DNA of 17,029 bases from Thermoplasmata archaeon (lineage in GTDB: Archaea; Thermoplasmatota; E2; DHVEG-1; B8-G13). Below are positions 7,293-14,534 of this stretch, piece after piece; within the stretch, counting starts at the first letter, position 1; each line of letters opens with the position of its first letter. The translations under genes and the position numbers were made by a program. The DNA is taken from contig JAGGYP010000082.1 of NCBI GenBank assembly GCA_021162485.1, forward strand, positions 1 through 17,029, given 5' to 3'. The notes under the pieces are model-generated. The model did no database searches and was not told the origin of the DNA. It saw only the letters and a program-made list of their open reading frames with translations.

Positions 7293-8228
7293 ATGACAAA
7301 GAGAGCAGTAGTTGCGCTAGGTGGAAATGCTCTGATTAAACCATCTCAGAAAGGTACCATATATGAGCAATTTGCAAATACAAGAGAGGTCTCTAAAATA
7401 TTGACTAGGATCATTAAGGAAGGTTGGGAGATAGTTTTAACTCATGGAAATGGTCCCCAGGTTGGTAGTATTCTCATACAAAATGAGATGGCTAAGGATA
7501 TAACACCTCCAATGCCTCTGGGTATTTGTGTAGCAGAAAGCCAGGGTTTAATTGGTTACATGATACAGCAATGTTTGTATAATGCGCTAAGAAAAGAAGG
7601 AATTGACAAACCAGTGGTTACTATAATAACACAGGTTTATGTTAACAAAGATGACCCTGCTTTTAAAAACCCAACTAAGCCAATAGGTCCTCATTATAGT
7701 GAAAAAAGAGCCTTGGAATTATTAAGACAAGGTTACCCTTTAATCAAAGAAAAAGAAGGTTGGAGGATACTAGTTCCGTCGCCAGATCCTCTTAGAATAG
7801 TTGAGGCCGATATTATAAAGAGGATGATCGAAGATGGAATAGTTGTGATAGCAGCTGGCGGGGGAGGTTTACCAGTAATTGAGAAAGAAAACTGGGGTTT
7901 AGATGGGTTAGAGGCAGTAGTGGATAAAGATTTATCTGCAGAGAGATTAGCGGAGGCGATAAATGCGGATTTGCTTTTCATACTCACTGATGTTGAAAAA
8001 GTATATTTGAACTATGGTACAGAAAAACAAAAACCTTTGGACAAGGTTAGGTTAGATGAAATTAAAAAATATTATGCTCAGGGTCATTTTCCACCAGGTA
8101 GCATGGGTCCAAAGGTATTGGCAGCAATCAGGTTTTTAGAAAGTGGAGGAAAAAAAGTTATAATTTCTCACATAGAAAAAGCATGGGAGGCTTTAAAAGA
8201 AAAAACTGGAACACATATAGTACCATAA
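7293..8228 (+). CDS. arcC: Carbamate kinase
   Basis: Carbamate kinase reversibly transfers phosphate between carbamoyl phosphate and ADP, yielding ATP, CO2 and ammonia in the catabolic direction. The 311-residue protein shows the amino-acid-kinase fold motifs: VVALGGNAL at 6-14, LTHGNGPQVG at about 49-58, the carbamate kinase block PLGICVAESQGLIGYM, AAGGGGLPV, and the C-terminal GTHIVP. Length is typical. No arginine deiminase or ornithine carbamoyltransferase gene is in the window, so the metabolic context (arginine breakdown, purine degradation or carbamoyl phosphate supply) is not shown. It is followed after 36 nt by the DRG gene, which has its own AT-rich upstream element. Confidence 0.95.
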   Translation: MTKRAVVALGGNALIKPSQKGTIYEQFANTREVSKILTRIIKEGWEIVLTHGNGPQVGSILIQNEMAKDITPPMPLGICVAESQGLIGYMIQQCLYNALRKEGIDKPVVTIITQVYVNKDDPAFKNPTKPIGPHYSEKRALELLRQGYPLIKEKEGWRILVPSPDPLRIVEADIIKRMIEDGIVVIAAGGGGLPVIEKENWGLDGLEAVVDKDLSAERLAEAINADLLFILTDVEKVYLNYGTEKQKPLDKVRLDEIKKYYAQGHFPPGSMGPKVLAAIRFLESGGKKVIISHIEKAWEALKEKTGTHIVP

Positions 8229-8264
8229 CTTTTACAAATTTTTTAATGATTATTGGTTAGAAAA

Positions 8265-9377
8265 ATGAAATCTATATCAGACATTGAAAAACAAATAAAA
8301 CAAATAGAAGAAGAAATTCTTAATACACAATATAATAAGGCAACAGAGCATCATATTGGAAAACTCAAAGCTAAACTTGCCCAGTTGAGAGAACTATTGG
8401 AGAGAGGAAAATCTAGAAAAGGTGGTGGAAAAGGTTTTCTTATAAAAAAATCAGGAGATGCTACCGTAGCAATTTTAGGTTTTCCAAATGTTGGTAAAAG
8501 CACTTTATTAAAAGAGCTAACAGGAGTAGAGACAAAGGTTGCAGATTATGATTTTACAACTATAAAGGTAATACCAGGTATGATGAGATATAATGGAGCT
8601 AGCATCCAAATCCTGGATCTCCCCGGTATTATAAGAGGGGCATCTGTTGGCAGAGGCAGAGGAAGGGAGATACTCTCAGCTATTAGAAATGTTGATCTTG
8701 CTCTTATAATGATAGATCCAAATGATATCCCTAGCCAGTTGGATGAGATAATAAAAGAATTATACGCTGCGGGGATAAGATTGAATGAAAAACCCCCAGA
8801 TATAAAAATAGTTCCAAAAAGCGAAGGCGGCATAAATATTTCAAAAACCGTTAATTTGAAAATATCAGATAGGACAGTAAAAGCAATAGTTTCAGAGTAT
8901 TATATCAACGCAGATGTCATAATAAAAGAAGAGATAACAGAAGATCAACTGATAGATTATCTAGCAAAAAATAGAGCCTATGTAAAGGCGATAGCAGTAG
9001 CTAACAAGATAGATCTAGTGAATGATAGAAATATAGAACATGAGATAATATTAAACGGTAAACATTGGGAGGTTATACCTATTTCTGCAAAGGAAAAAAT
9101 AAACTTGGATTTGCTTAGAAAAGAGATTTTCAATGAGTTAAATCTTATACGCATATATTTAAAACCAGTGGATGGAGAGGTGGATTACACCAGACCAATG
9201 ATTTTGAAAAAAGGAGCCATAGTAGAAGATGTTTGCAAGAACTTACATAGAGATTTTGTCAACAAATTTAAATACGCACTTGTATGGGGCAAATCAGCAA
9301 AGTATCCGGGGCAAAGAGTTGGTCTTGACCATGTTTTGGAAGATGAGGATATTATTACAATTGTAAGCAAGAGATAA
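8265..9377 (+). CDS. DRG-family GTP-binding protein (Obg/DRG, with TGS domain)
   Basis: The 370-residue protein belongs to the DRG branch of the Obg GTPases, which associate with ribosomes in archaea and eukaryotes. In order it has an N-terminal helical region (1-50, KQIKQIEEEI and following), a Gly/Lys hinge, G1 GFPNVGKST (72-80), G3 DLPG (118-121), a DRG-specific insertion, G4 NKID (247-250), G5 SAK (274-276) and a C-terminal TGS domain (about 294-370) with the DRG signature ALVWGKSAKYPGQRVG. I chose the ATG at 8265 because the in-frame TTG at 8253 would add only four residues and an AT-rich element at 8237-8246 fits leaderless initiation at this ATG. Confidence 0.93.
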   Translation: MKSISDIEKQIKQIEEEILNTQYNKATEHHIGKLKAKLAQLRELLERGKSRKGGGKGFLIKKSGDATVAILGFPNVGKSTLLKELTGVETKVADYDFTTIKVIPGMMRYNGASIQILDLPGIIRGASVGRGRGREILSAIRNVDLALIMIDPNDIPSQLDEIIKELYAAGIRLNEKPPDIKIVPKSEGGINISKTVNLKISDRTVKAIVSEYYINADVIIKEEITEDQLIDYLAKNRAYVKAIAVANKIDLVNDRNIEHEIILNGKHWEVIPISAKEKINLDLLRKEIFNELNLIRIYLKPVDGEVDYTRPMILKKGAIVEDVCKNLHRDFVNKFKYALVWGKSAKYPGQRVGLDHVLEDEDIITIVSKR

Positions 9378-9473
9378 AAAACTGATACAACGATAGTATT
9401 ACAGTCAAAATTTGTCGTTATTTTTAAGATCCTATCAGGCGTATCTCAATGATTATTCGATGTTTGTACTATA

Positions 9474-9486
9474 AAATTTATAAATA
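9474..9486 (+). promoter_or_regulatory. TATA box of the surface protein gene
   Basis: The element aaatttataaata is centred about 30 nt before the ATG at 9511. No ribosome-binding site is seen, so a leaderless mRNA is likely. The rest of the 133-nt gap (9378-9510) shows no gene or tRNA; a short T-run at 9419-9425 could end the DRG transcript. Confidence 0.6.
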
Positions 9487-9510
9487 GCATAGTTTATCAT
9501 CTCATCATAT

Positions 9511-10899
9511 ATGGTTAGAGATAGGAAGGTAACAATCTTAGTTGTATCTTTACTGATTCTTTTTTCACCTGTAGTTCTAGCTACATTTGCATGTGCAGCT
9601 GATGTGCAAAGTATAACAATATCTGGTAAGGTGTTTGATAGCGATGGTAACCCTGTAGCCTATGCTACTGTTACTGTAAAAGGTGTTTTACAAAGTGAAG
9701 ATTTAAGCGAGCTAGGTTTGGAGGCGTTTAAATCCTATACTACGACAACCAGCTTAGATGGCTCTTATCAACTCCAGTTAAAGGCATATTTTTCAATGTA
9801 CATGATCACAGTGAGCAAAGACGGTTACAAACCTGCAACTGATACAGTTACCGTAACAGGAGATAGTGTTACAAAAGATTTTTCTCTCGAAAGAGAAACT
9901 CCTCCACCAGCAGATGTCTGGATATATGCTCAGTTTGGAAAGTTTGATGTAAATAGAAACACAGGTGAGATAACAGGTGATTATGTATCTTTTAGAATCC
10001 AGAATGGAAGCATCTTATCTTATTCTGTAAAGGACAGAGTTCTTTTTGATGTCATATATTCAAATGCCTTGTTTGAATCTATAAAAAGCAGTGGCTCAGA
10101 GCTGATAATTACTGGGCCAGGAGAAAGTTATGAAGTAGTAGTTCATGATAACCCAACAGGTTATCTCAAGATTTTATCAGGCAATGATATAATATTTTCC
10201 TTTTCAAATGAATATAGTCTAACCCTGGATAAAAACCTGGTGAACATTAGCTCGGCAGATAATTTCTCTGCCTCCATACTGAGTACAAATGATCTTGAGT
10301 TAGAGAATAGTGTGGTAACAGCAAAAGGTAACATGTTGTTTAGAATAACAGGGCTAGCGAGAGAATTTGAAAGCGACCTTGCAGAGGCTAGAGAGTTGAT
10401 TGACAAAGCAATACTCGAGGGAAAAGTAGGTGCTGAGACAAGCATACGAAACGAGAGCGGTGTTTACGAAGATGATAGCATGATTTATGATAGCAGTATA
10501 TCCATAGATGTAAACGCATCACCAAGTGAGATTTTACTTGTCGTAGATGGAAAAAACACACAGGGTAAAACAATAGTTATAAACACTGACAAGAGTATTT
10601 TCAAAAACCTTGATAAGATAAACATAACATATGATAATAAACCCATTGATATGGCGGACGATATCTTTGATGTCCTGGATCCAACAGATGATGGATCAAA
10701 TGTGGAATATGGTTTGTTCCTAGGTAAAAATGGTGCTCAGATACTGGTGAGTATCCCCCACTTTAGTAAGCATGTTATAAGAATACTCTCATTTTCTATA
10801 GAACCAGAAATACTAATGCAATATGTTGCGATAGCAATATTTTGTGGAGTAATAGTAATAGTTATGGCATCCTTTGGAATGTTTAGGAAAACGTATTAG
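9511..10899 (+). CDS. Secreted, membrane-anchored protein with carboxypeptidase-regulatory-like domain
   Basis: The 462-residue protein has an N-terminal signal segment (basic MVRDRK, hydrophobic 8-27, a possible cut near ACAA at 27-30). It next has a beta-sandwich domain (about 34-130) of the carboxypeptidase-regulatory-like type, marked by ISGKVFDSDGNPVAYATVTV, a DGSYQL turn and VSKDGYKPA. A long central region rich in Asn, Ser and Asp without a family I recognise follows. A single C-terminal membrane helix (about 436-456) ends in a short basic tail FRKTY. The protein should be displayed on the cell surface with only the tail inside. Its stop overlaps the stop of the convergent regulator gene by three to four bases. 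Function unknown; cell-envelope architecture or adhesion are guesses. Confidence 0.85.
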   Translation: MVRDRKVTILVVSLLILFSPVVLATFACAADVQSITISGKVFDSDGNPVAYATVTVKGVLQSEDLSELGLEAFKSYTTTTSLDGSYQLQLKAYFSMYMITVSKDGYKPATDTVTVTGDSVTKDFSLERETPPPADVWIYAQFGKFDVNRNTGEITGDYVSFRIQNGSILSYSVKDRVLFDVIYSNALFESIKSSGSELIITGPGESYEVVVHDNPTGYLKILSGNDIIFSFSNEYSLTLDKNLVNISSADNFSASILSTNDLELENSVVTAKGNMLFRITGLAREFESDLAEARELIDKAILEGKVGAETSIRNESGVYEDDSMIYDSSISIDVNASPSEILLVVDGKNTQGKTIVINTDKSIFKNLDKINITYDNKPIDMADDIFDVLDPTDDGSNVEYGLFLGKNGAQILVSIPHFSKHVIRILSFSIEPEILMQYVAIAIFCGVIVIVMASFGMFRKTY

Positions 10900-11489
10900 A
10901 GAAATCTCCCTTTTTCTTCATCTTTTTTCTCTGTTTTTTTCTTAATGTATTGGGGACCAAATTTAAGCCATGTGTCTGCGAATCTGTCAACAGCAGAGTC
11001 TAAGAAGCTTTCTTTGTAGGTGATTAAGAGATCAGAAACGGCCTCAGGTTCGTTTATAACATACATTGTTTCCTTTCCAATTGTAACTTTTTTAGCAATA
11101 TTTGTTTCAACAAGTTTTTTAAGATGAAAAGAAGTTGTAGAAGGAGCAATATCTACTTCTTCGCAGATCTCTCTATGATATGCATTTGGATGTAAAAGTA
11201 AAAACATAATGATTCTCCTTGGCATCTTTTGCCTTAGAAGAGACATTATTTCTTTTGCTCTTGCTCCAATTTTTTTAGTTGGATAATATCTTGTATATCT
11301 GCCATCTTCTTTAGCCATAATAAGATCTCTTTTCTCTAGATAATGTAGATGATAAACCAGGGTGCTAAGAGGCATCTCTAGTTTTTTAGCTAGTTCCCTC
11401 TCATGCAAACCAGGAAATTTTGTGATGCATCTATAGATTTTTCTCCTTGTCTCGAGTTCTAATGCATCCTTCTCTCTTCTTCTAATCAT
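10896..11489 (-). CDS. Double winged-helix transcriptional regulator
   Basis: The 197-residue protein has two ArsR/MarR-like winged-helix domains in tandem. The first (about 12-72) has HERELAKKLEMPLSTLVYHLHYLEKRDLI as its HTH region and a wing at GRYTRYYP. The second (about 85-147) has HREICEEVDIAPSTTSFHLKKLVETNIA and a wing ending TMYVIN. A charged C-terminal tail rich in Lys and Glu follows. Such tandem proteins are frequent in Euryarchaeota and act as DNA-binding regulators; the signal sensed is unknown. No cysteine-rich metal site is evident. It lies 12 nt downstream of a three-helix membrane protein gene in the same direction, which suggests cotranscription and possibly a membrane-linked signal. 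Confidence 0.88.
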   Translation of the reverse strand: MIRRREKDALELETRRKIYRCITKFPGLHERELAKKLEMPLSTLVYHLHYLEKRDLIMAKEDGRYTRYYPTKKIGARAKEIMSLLRQKMPRRIIMFLLLHPNAYHREICEEVDIAPSTTSFHLKKLVETNIAKKVTIGKETMYVINEPEAVSDLLITYKESFLDSAVDRFADTWLKFGPQYIKKKTEKKDEEKGRFL

Positions 11490-11501
11490 CCTAAAAAACC
11501 C

Positions 11502-11771
11502 TTAATCTTTTATGGCTGCAAAATAAAGAGCAGTGATTATGATAAGATCGAATACTAGTACTATGTTATTCTGTTGTATTATTTGGAAGTGAAACAGCAT
11601 TTGTAAACAGAGGATAAGACCTTTTACGAGGAAACATGTGAAGGCTATACTTATCAGGGCAAGTTTTGTATTTCTCAATCTATAGCTTGAAACTGTTGAT
11701 ACTAATAAGAGTAAAGCGGATAAACCTGTCATAACCACAGTTAGGAAAAGTGATATGTAATAATCCCACAT
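11502..11771 (-). CDS. Small three-helix membrane protein, partner of the regulator
   Basis: The 89-residue protein consists almost entirely of three hydrophobic segments, at about residues 6-27, 37-58 and 66-86, joined by short polar turns (SYRLRNTK and QIIQQNN). The start is supported by a gaggtga ribosome-binding site about 9 nt before the ATG. It is the first gene of a pair with the double winged-helix regulator, 12 nt apart. Small three-helix proteins coupled to such regulators are a recurrent archaeal arrangement, so a sensing or sequestering role is plausible but only inferred from context. Confidence 0.78.
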   Translation of the reverse strand: MWDYYISLFLTVVMTGLSALLLLVSTVSSYRLRNTKLALISIAFTCFLVKGLILCLQMLFHFQIIQQNNIVLVFDLIIITALYFAAIKD

Positions 11772-11816
11772 CCCTCTTTCACCTCAAAATAGAAATATAA
11801 GTACTAGGTAAAAAGA

Positions 11817-11837
11817 TTTTGTATTTTTTATACAAAA
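11817..11837. promoter_or_regulatory. Perfect palindrome TTTTGTAT-N5-ATACAAAA between transketolase and regulator operon
   Basis: Eight-base arms (11817-11824 and 11830-11837) match perfectly around five T. On the minus strand the centre (gtataaaaaatac) is a good TATA box, placed about 50-60 nt before the membrane protein ATG; it would leave a leader containing the gaggtga site. It could therefore be an operator-promoter for self-control by the winged-helix regulator. It also lies just after the transketolase stop, and the minus-strand RNA would fold and be followed by ucuuuuu, so a terminator is an alternative. Confidence 0.5.
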
Positions 11838-11844
11838 TTTTTTG

Positions 11845-12783
11845 TTAAACCATTTCCTCAGCCTGGCTTACTATATGTTTTGCAGTTAACTCATATTTCT
11901 CTAGTAGATCTTTTGGATCTCCAGATTCACAAAACGTATCCTTTATTCCTATTCTCCTAAATTTACCCTTGTATCCTTTTTCACTTAGTCTTTCAGCTAC
12001 GGCACTGCCTAAACCGCCAATTATGGAGTGTTCTTCTACAGTTATTATAACATTTACCTTTCTTGCTATTTTATCCACCATGTTATTATCAAAAGGTTTT
12101 AAATTCCATACATCTACAATGTTTGTAGAAAAGCCTTTTTTTTCCAATTCTCTGCCTGCTTCTATTGCATTTTTTACCATTGTGCCACAGGCTATTATTG
12201 CTATATCGTCTCCATCTTTTATGTCCAACATTTTTCCAATCTTTAGATCTCCAAGTTCTTTTTCATCATATATTACTTCCATGGGTTCTCTTCCAACTCT
12301 GGAGTACATTGGCCCCCTATTTTCAGCCATTATGTAAACAATCTTTTTTGTAATAACAGGGTCGCTTGGTATGAATATTTTCATGTTTGGTAATACTCTC
12401 ATGAGTGCCAGATCTTCGAGCATTTGGTGGCTAACTCCGTCTTTGCCAACGCTTACACCTGCATGTGTTGAGAAAAGTTTTACATTCATATCTGAGTAGG
12501 CTACACTCATTCTTATCTGGTCATATGTTCTTCCTGGGACAAACACTGCGAATGTGCTTACAAAAGGTATTTTTCCACATGATGCTAAGCCAGCAGCTAC
12601 TGATATCATATTTGCCTCTGCTATTCCCATGTTAAAGAATCTATTTGGAAATCTATAGCAAAATTTGTAAGTCTTTGTTGATTTTGAAAGATCAGCATCA
12701 AGAGCAACTATATTTGGATTGCTCTCACCAAGCTCTATTAGTGTGTCGCCATAGACGTCTCGGGGGTTAATAAGCTTTCCCAT
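11845..12783 (-). CDS. Transketolase, C-terminal subunit
   Basis: Some archaea and bacteria encode transketolase as two proteins. This 312-residue subunit holds the pyrimidine-binding and C-terminal domains. E56 in GIAEANM corresponds to the glutamate that activates thiamine diphosphate. STHAGVSVGKDGVSHQ (about 105-120) carries active-site histidines, and EEHSIIGGLGSAVAE lies in the C-terminal domain. With the N subunit it moves two-carbon ketol units between sugar phosphates, supplying erythrose 4-phosphate and pentoses. The ATG lies three bases after the N-subunit stop, so the two are translated from one mRNA. No transaldolase gene is in the window. The 1-deoxyxylulose-phosphate synthase family is related but is a single longer chain. 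Confidence 0.92.
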   Translation of the reverse strand: MGKLINPRDVYGDTLIELGESNPNIVALDADLSKSTKTYKFCYRFPNRFFNMGIAEANMISVAAGLASCGKIPFVSTFAVFVPGRTYDQIRMSVAYSDMNVKLFSTHAGVSVGKDGVSHQMLEDLALMRVLPNMKIFIPSDPVITKKIVYIMAENRGPMYSRVGREPMEVIYDEKELGDLKIGKMLDIKDGDDIAIIACGTMVKNAIEAGRELEKKGFSTNIVDVWNLKPFDNNMVDKIARKVNVIITVEEHSIIGGLGSAVAERLSEKGYKGKFRRIGIKDTFCESGDPKDLLEKYELTAKHIVSQAEEMV

Positions 12784-12786
12784 AAC

Positions 12787-13617
12787 TTATTCTTTCCTCT
12801 TCTCATATTTTTCATGTATCTTTTTCTCTAGGTCGTTTAACTCCTTCATAGCTTTTTCATATTCCTCATCAGTCGGTGCCACTCCATGATATTCTGCCTT
12901 GTTTTCCATGAAGGACACACCTTTTCCTTTTACCGTGTGGAGAATTATCATTGTAGGTTGTTTTTTATGAGCATCGGCTTTGTGGAGTGCATCTAATATT
13001 TCTCTCATGTTATGCCCGTCTATTTCTATCACATTCCAGCCAAATGCTCTCCATCTTTCGCTAACAACCTCTAATGACATTACATCCTCGGTAAAACCAT
13101 CGATTTGTAATCTATTTCTATCGAGTAAAGCAGTTAGATTGTCTAGCTTATAATGAGATGCAGCAGCTGCCGCTTCCCATATTTGCCCTTCATCTGTTTC
13201 CCCATCACCAACCATGACATATACATTGTAATCTTTTCTATCTAACTTCCCAGCGAGCGCCACGCCTATGCCAAATGATAGACCCTGACCCAGGGAACCT
13301 GTGGATACTTCTATGCCAGGTGTTTTTGTATTTGCTGGATGCCCCTGCAGTCTAGAGTTAATCTTCCTTAAAGTTAGTAGCTCTTTTATGTCAAAATAGC
13401 CACACTCTGCAAGTGCAGCATAAAGCGCTGGAACCGCATGGCCTTTGCTAAGGATAAATCTGTCTCTATTAGGGTCTCTGGGATTACTTGGATTATGTCT
13501 CATATGGTGAAAATACAAGGCTACAATTGCATCAACCGCGGAGAGAGAGCCACCGGTATGGCCAGATCTAGCTTCATGTAGCATAGTCAAAATATGTTTT
13601 CTAACCTTAACTGCCAT
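12787..13617 (-). CDS. Transketolase, N-terminal subunit
   Basis: This 276-residue subunit carries the diphosphate-binding domain of split transketolase. SGHTGGSLSA (18-27) and SKGH (57-60) supply active-site residues. The thiamine diphosphate motif starts GDGETDEGQ (137-145) and ends at N160. The coordinate uses the ATG at 13617, but the frame stays open upstream to a stop at 13687. That extension encodes HDEQLIKKLELMAVKVRKHI across the ATG, which looks like the usual N-terminal helix of the family. The only starts there are non-standard (CTG 13638, ATT 13635, ATT 13671 behind a gggagagg stretch). The true protein is probably 7-18 residues longer. It is followed by the C subunit and preceded, 122 nt away, by larB. 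Confidence 0.92.
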   Translation of the reverse strand: MAVKVRKHILTMLHEARSGHTGGSLSAVDAIVALYFHHMRHNPSNPRDPNRDRFILSKGHAVPALYAALAECGYFDIKELLTLRKINSRLQGHPANTKTPGIEVSTGSLGQGLSFGIGVALAGKLDRKDYNVYVMVGDGETDEGQIWEAAAAASHYKLDNLTALLDRNRLQIDGFTEDVMSLEVVSERWRAFGWNVIEIDGHNMREILDALHKADAHKKQPTMIILHTVKGKGVSFMENKAEYHGVAPTDEEYEKAMKELNDLEKKIHEKYEKRKE

Positions 13618-13739
13618 TAACTCTAGTTTTTTAATCAGTTGTTCATCATGAACATGTTTATTTCTTGTAATTTTTATTTCCTCTCCCTAAATAGTAGCTC
13701 TTTGCGATGTGGAATTAGAATAACTGTTTAAGAACATTT

Positions 13740-14522
13740 TTATTTTTCTGCATCTCTCACAATTTTTGCGATTTTGACAGCTAAAACACCAGCTACAAAT
13801 CCTGCATCTATGTTTACTACAGCGATGGGTGCACATGATTGAAGCATTGTTTTAAGAGCTGCTTCTCCCCTGCCTCCATAGCCATAACCAGTTGAAACAG
13901 GTACGCCAATTACTATGCCATCAACCATGCCCGCAACCAATCCAGGTAATGTCCCCTCTCTACCAGCAGCAACAATAAATATTTTCACTCCTTTTTCAAT
14001 CATTTCTTTTAGAGGGTCTAAAAGCCTGTGTATACCTGCAACTCCTACATCATATGCTTTTATAGTTTTAAACCCAAGCTCTTCTACTATTACCCTAGCT
14101 TCTTCTGCAACAGGGATATCTGATGTCCCAGCGGTTATTATACCAACTATTATTTTTTCTTTTTTCTCTTTTAGCTTTTTATCTTTTATCACACATATTT
14201 TTGCTATATCGGAAAAATCAATGTTGTATTTATCTGAAAATGTTTTCTTTAGCTTCTTTACCAGGTTTTTTCTAGTTCTTGTGATAATAACCTTTTTCCT
14301 CTTCTTAAGCAAATCTTTTGTTATATCTATTATCTGCTCATCTTTTTTTCCTTCACCTAGTATCACTTCTGGTATTCCACATCTATAATCTCTTTCTAGA
14401 TCAATTACTGTATGCCTTTTTACAAAGAGGATTTTCTCTTGCCTTATTTTTTTCTCTATCTCTTCAGCAGAAATTTTTCCTTTTTTATACTCTTGTAACA
14501 ACTTTTTTAGATCAAGTTGCAT
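13740..14522 (-). CDS. larB: Nickel-pincer nucleotide biosynthesis protein LarB
   Basis: LarB carries out the first step of NPN cofactor synthesis: it carboxylates the pyridine ring of NaAD and cleaves the dinucleotide, giving pyridinium-3,5-dicarboxylate mononucleotide and AMP. The 260-residue protein has the LarB-specific N-terminal block RDYRCGIPEVILGEGK (about 44-59). A PurE-like core follows with GIITAGTSDIPVAEEA (127-142), GVAGIHRL (160-167), AAGREGTLPGLVAGMVD (185-201) and the late QSCAPIAVVNID, whose C230 corresponds to the reactive family cysteine. The N-terminal extension distinguishes it from PurE. A gggcggt ribosome-binding site overlaps the upstream stop codon and lies 6 nt before the ATG. 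It is cotranscribed with the nitrilase-FmdE fusion (12-nt gap). A LarA enzyme is encoded at 4013-5275. Confidence 0.93.
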   Translation of the reverse strand: MQLDLKKLLQEYKKGKISAEEIEKKIRQEKILFVKRHTVIDLERDYRCGIPEVILGEGKKDEQIIDITKDLLKKRKKVIITRTRKNLVKKLKKTFSDKYNIDFSDIAKICVIKDKKLKEKKEKIIVGIITAGTSDIPVAEEARVIVEELGFKTIKAYDVGVAGIHRLLDPLKEMIEKGVKIFIVAAGREGTLPGLVAGMVDGIVIGVPVSTGYGYGGRGEAALKTMLQSCAPIAVVNIDAGFVAGVLAVKIAKIVRDAEK

Positions 14523-14534
14523 GGATTTACCGCC

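Noticed and set aside
9378..9510. tRNA or small RNA gene in the gap before the surface protein
   Set aside because: No cloverleaf, TTCGANTC-like loop or stable stem was found; the stretch is AT-rich with one clear TATA box near its end.
11845..13617. 1-deoxy-D-xylulose-5-phosphate synthase, or transketolase broken by a mutation
   Set aside because: The two frames end and start cleanly three bases apart, each with full domain boundaries. This matches the natural split transketolase, not a frameshifted single gene.
13915..14388. Open frame of 157 codons on the plus strand opposite larB
   Set aside because: It is antisense to a gene with strong family motifs, has a Ser/Thr/Phe-rich composition typical of a shadow frame, and no promoter or ribosome-binding site is evident.
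13740..14522. PurE (AIR carboxylase) instead of LarB
   Set aside because: The C-terminal half is PurE-like, but the protein is about 100 residues longer and has the LarB block RCGIPEVILGEGK before the core.
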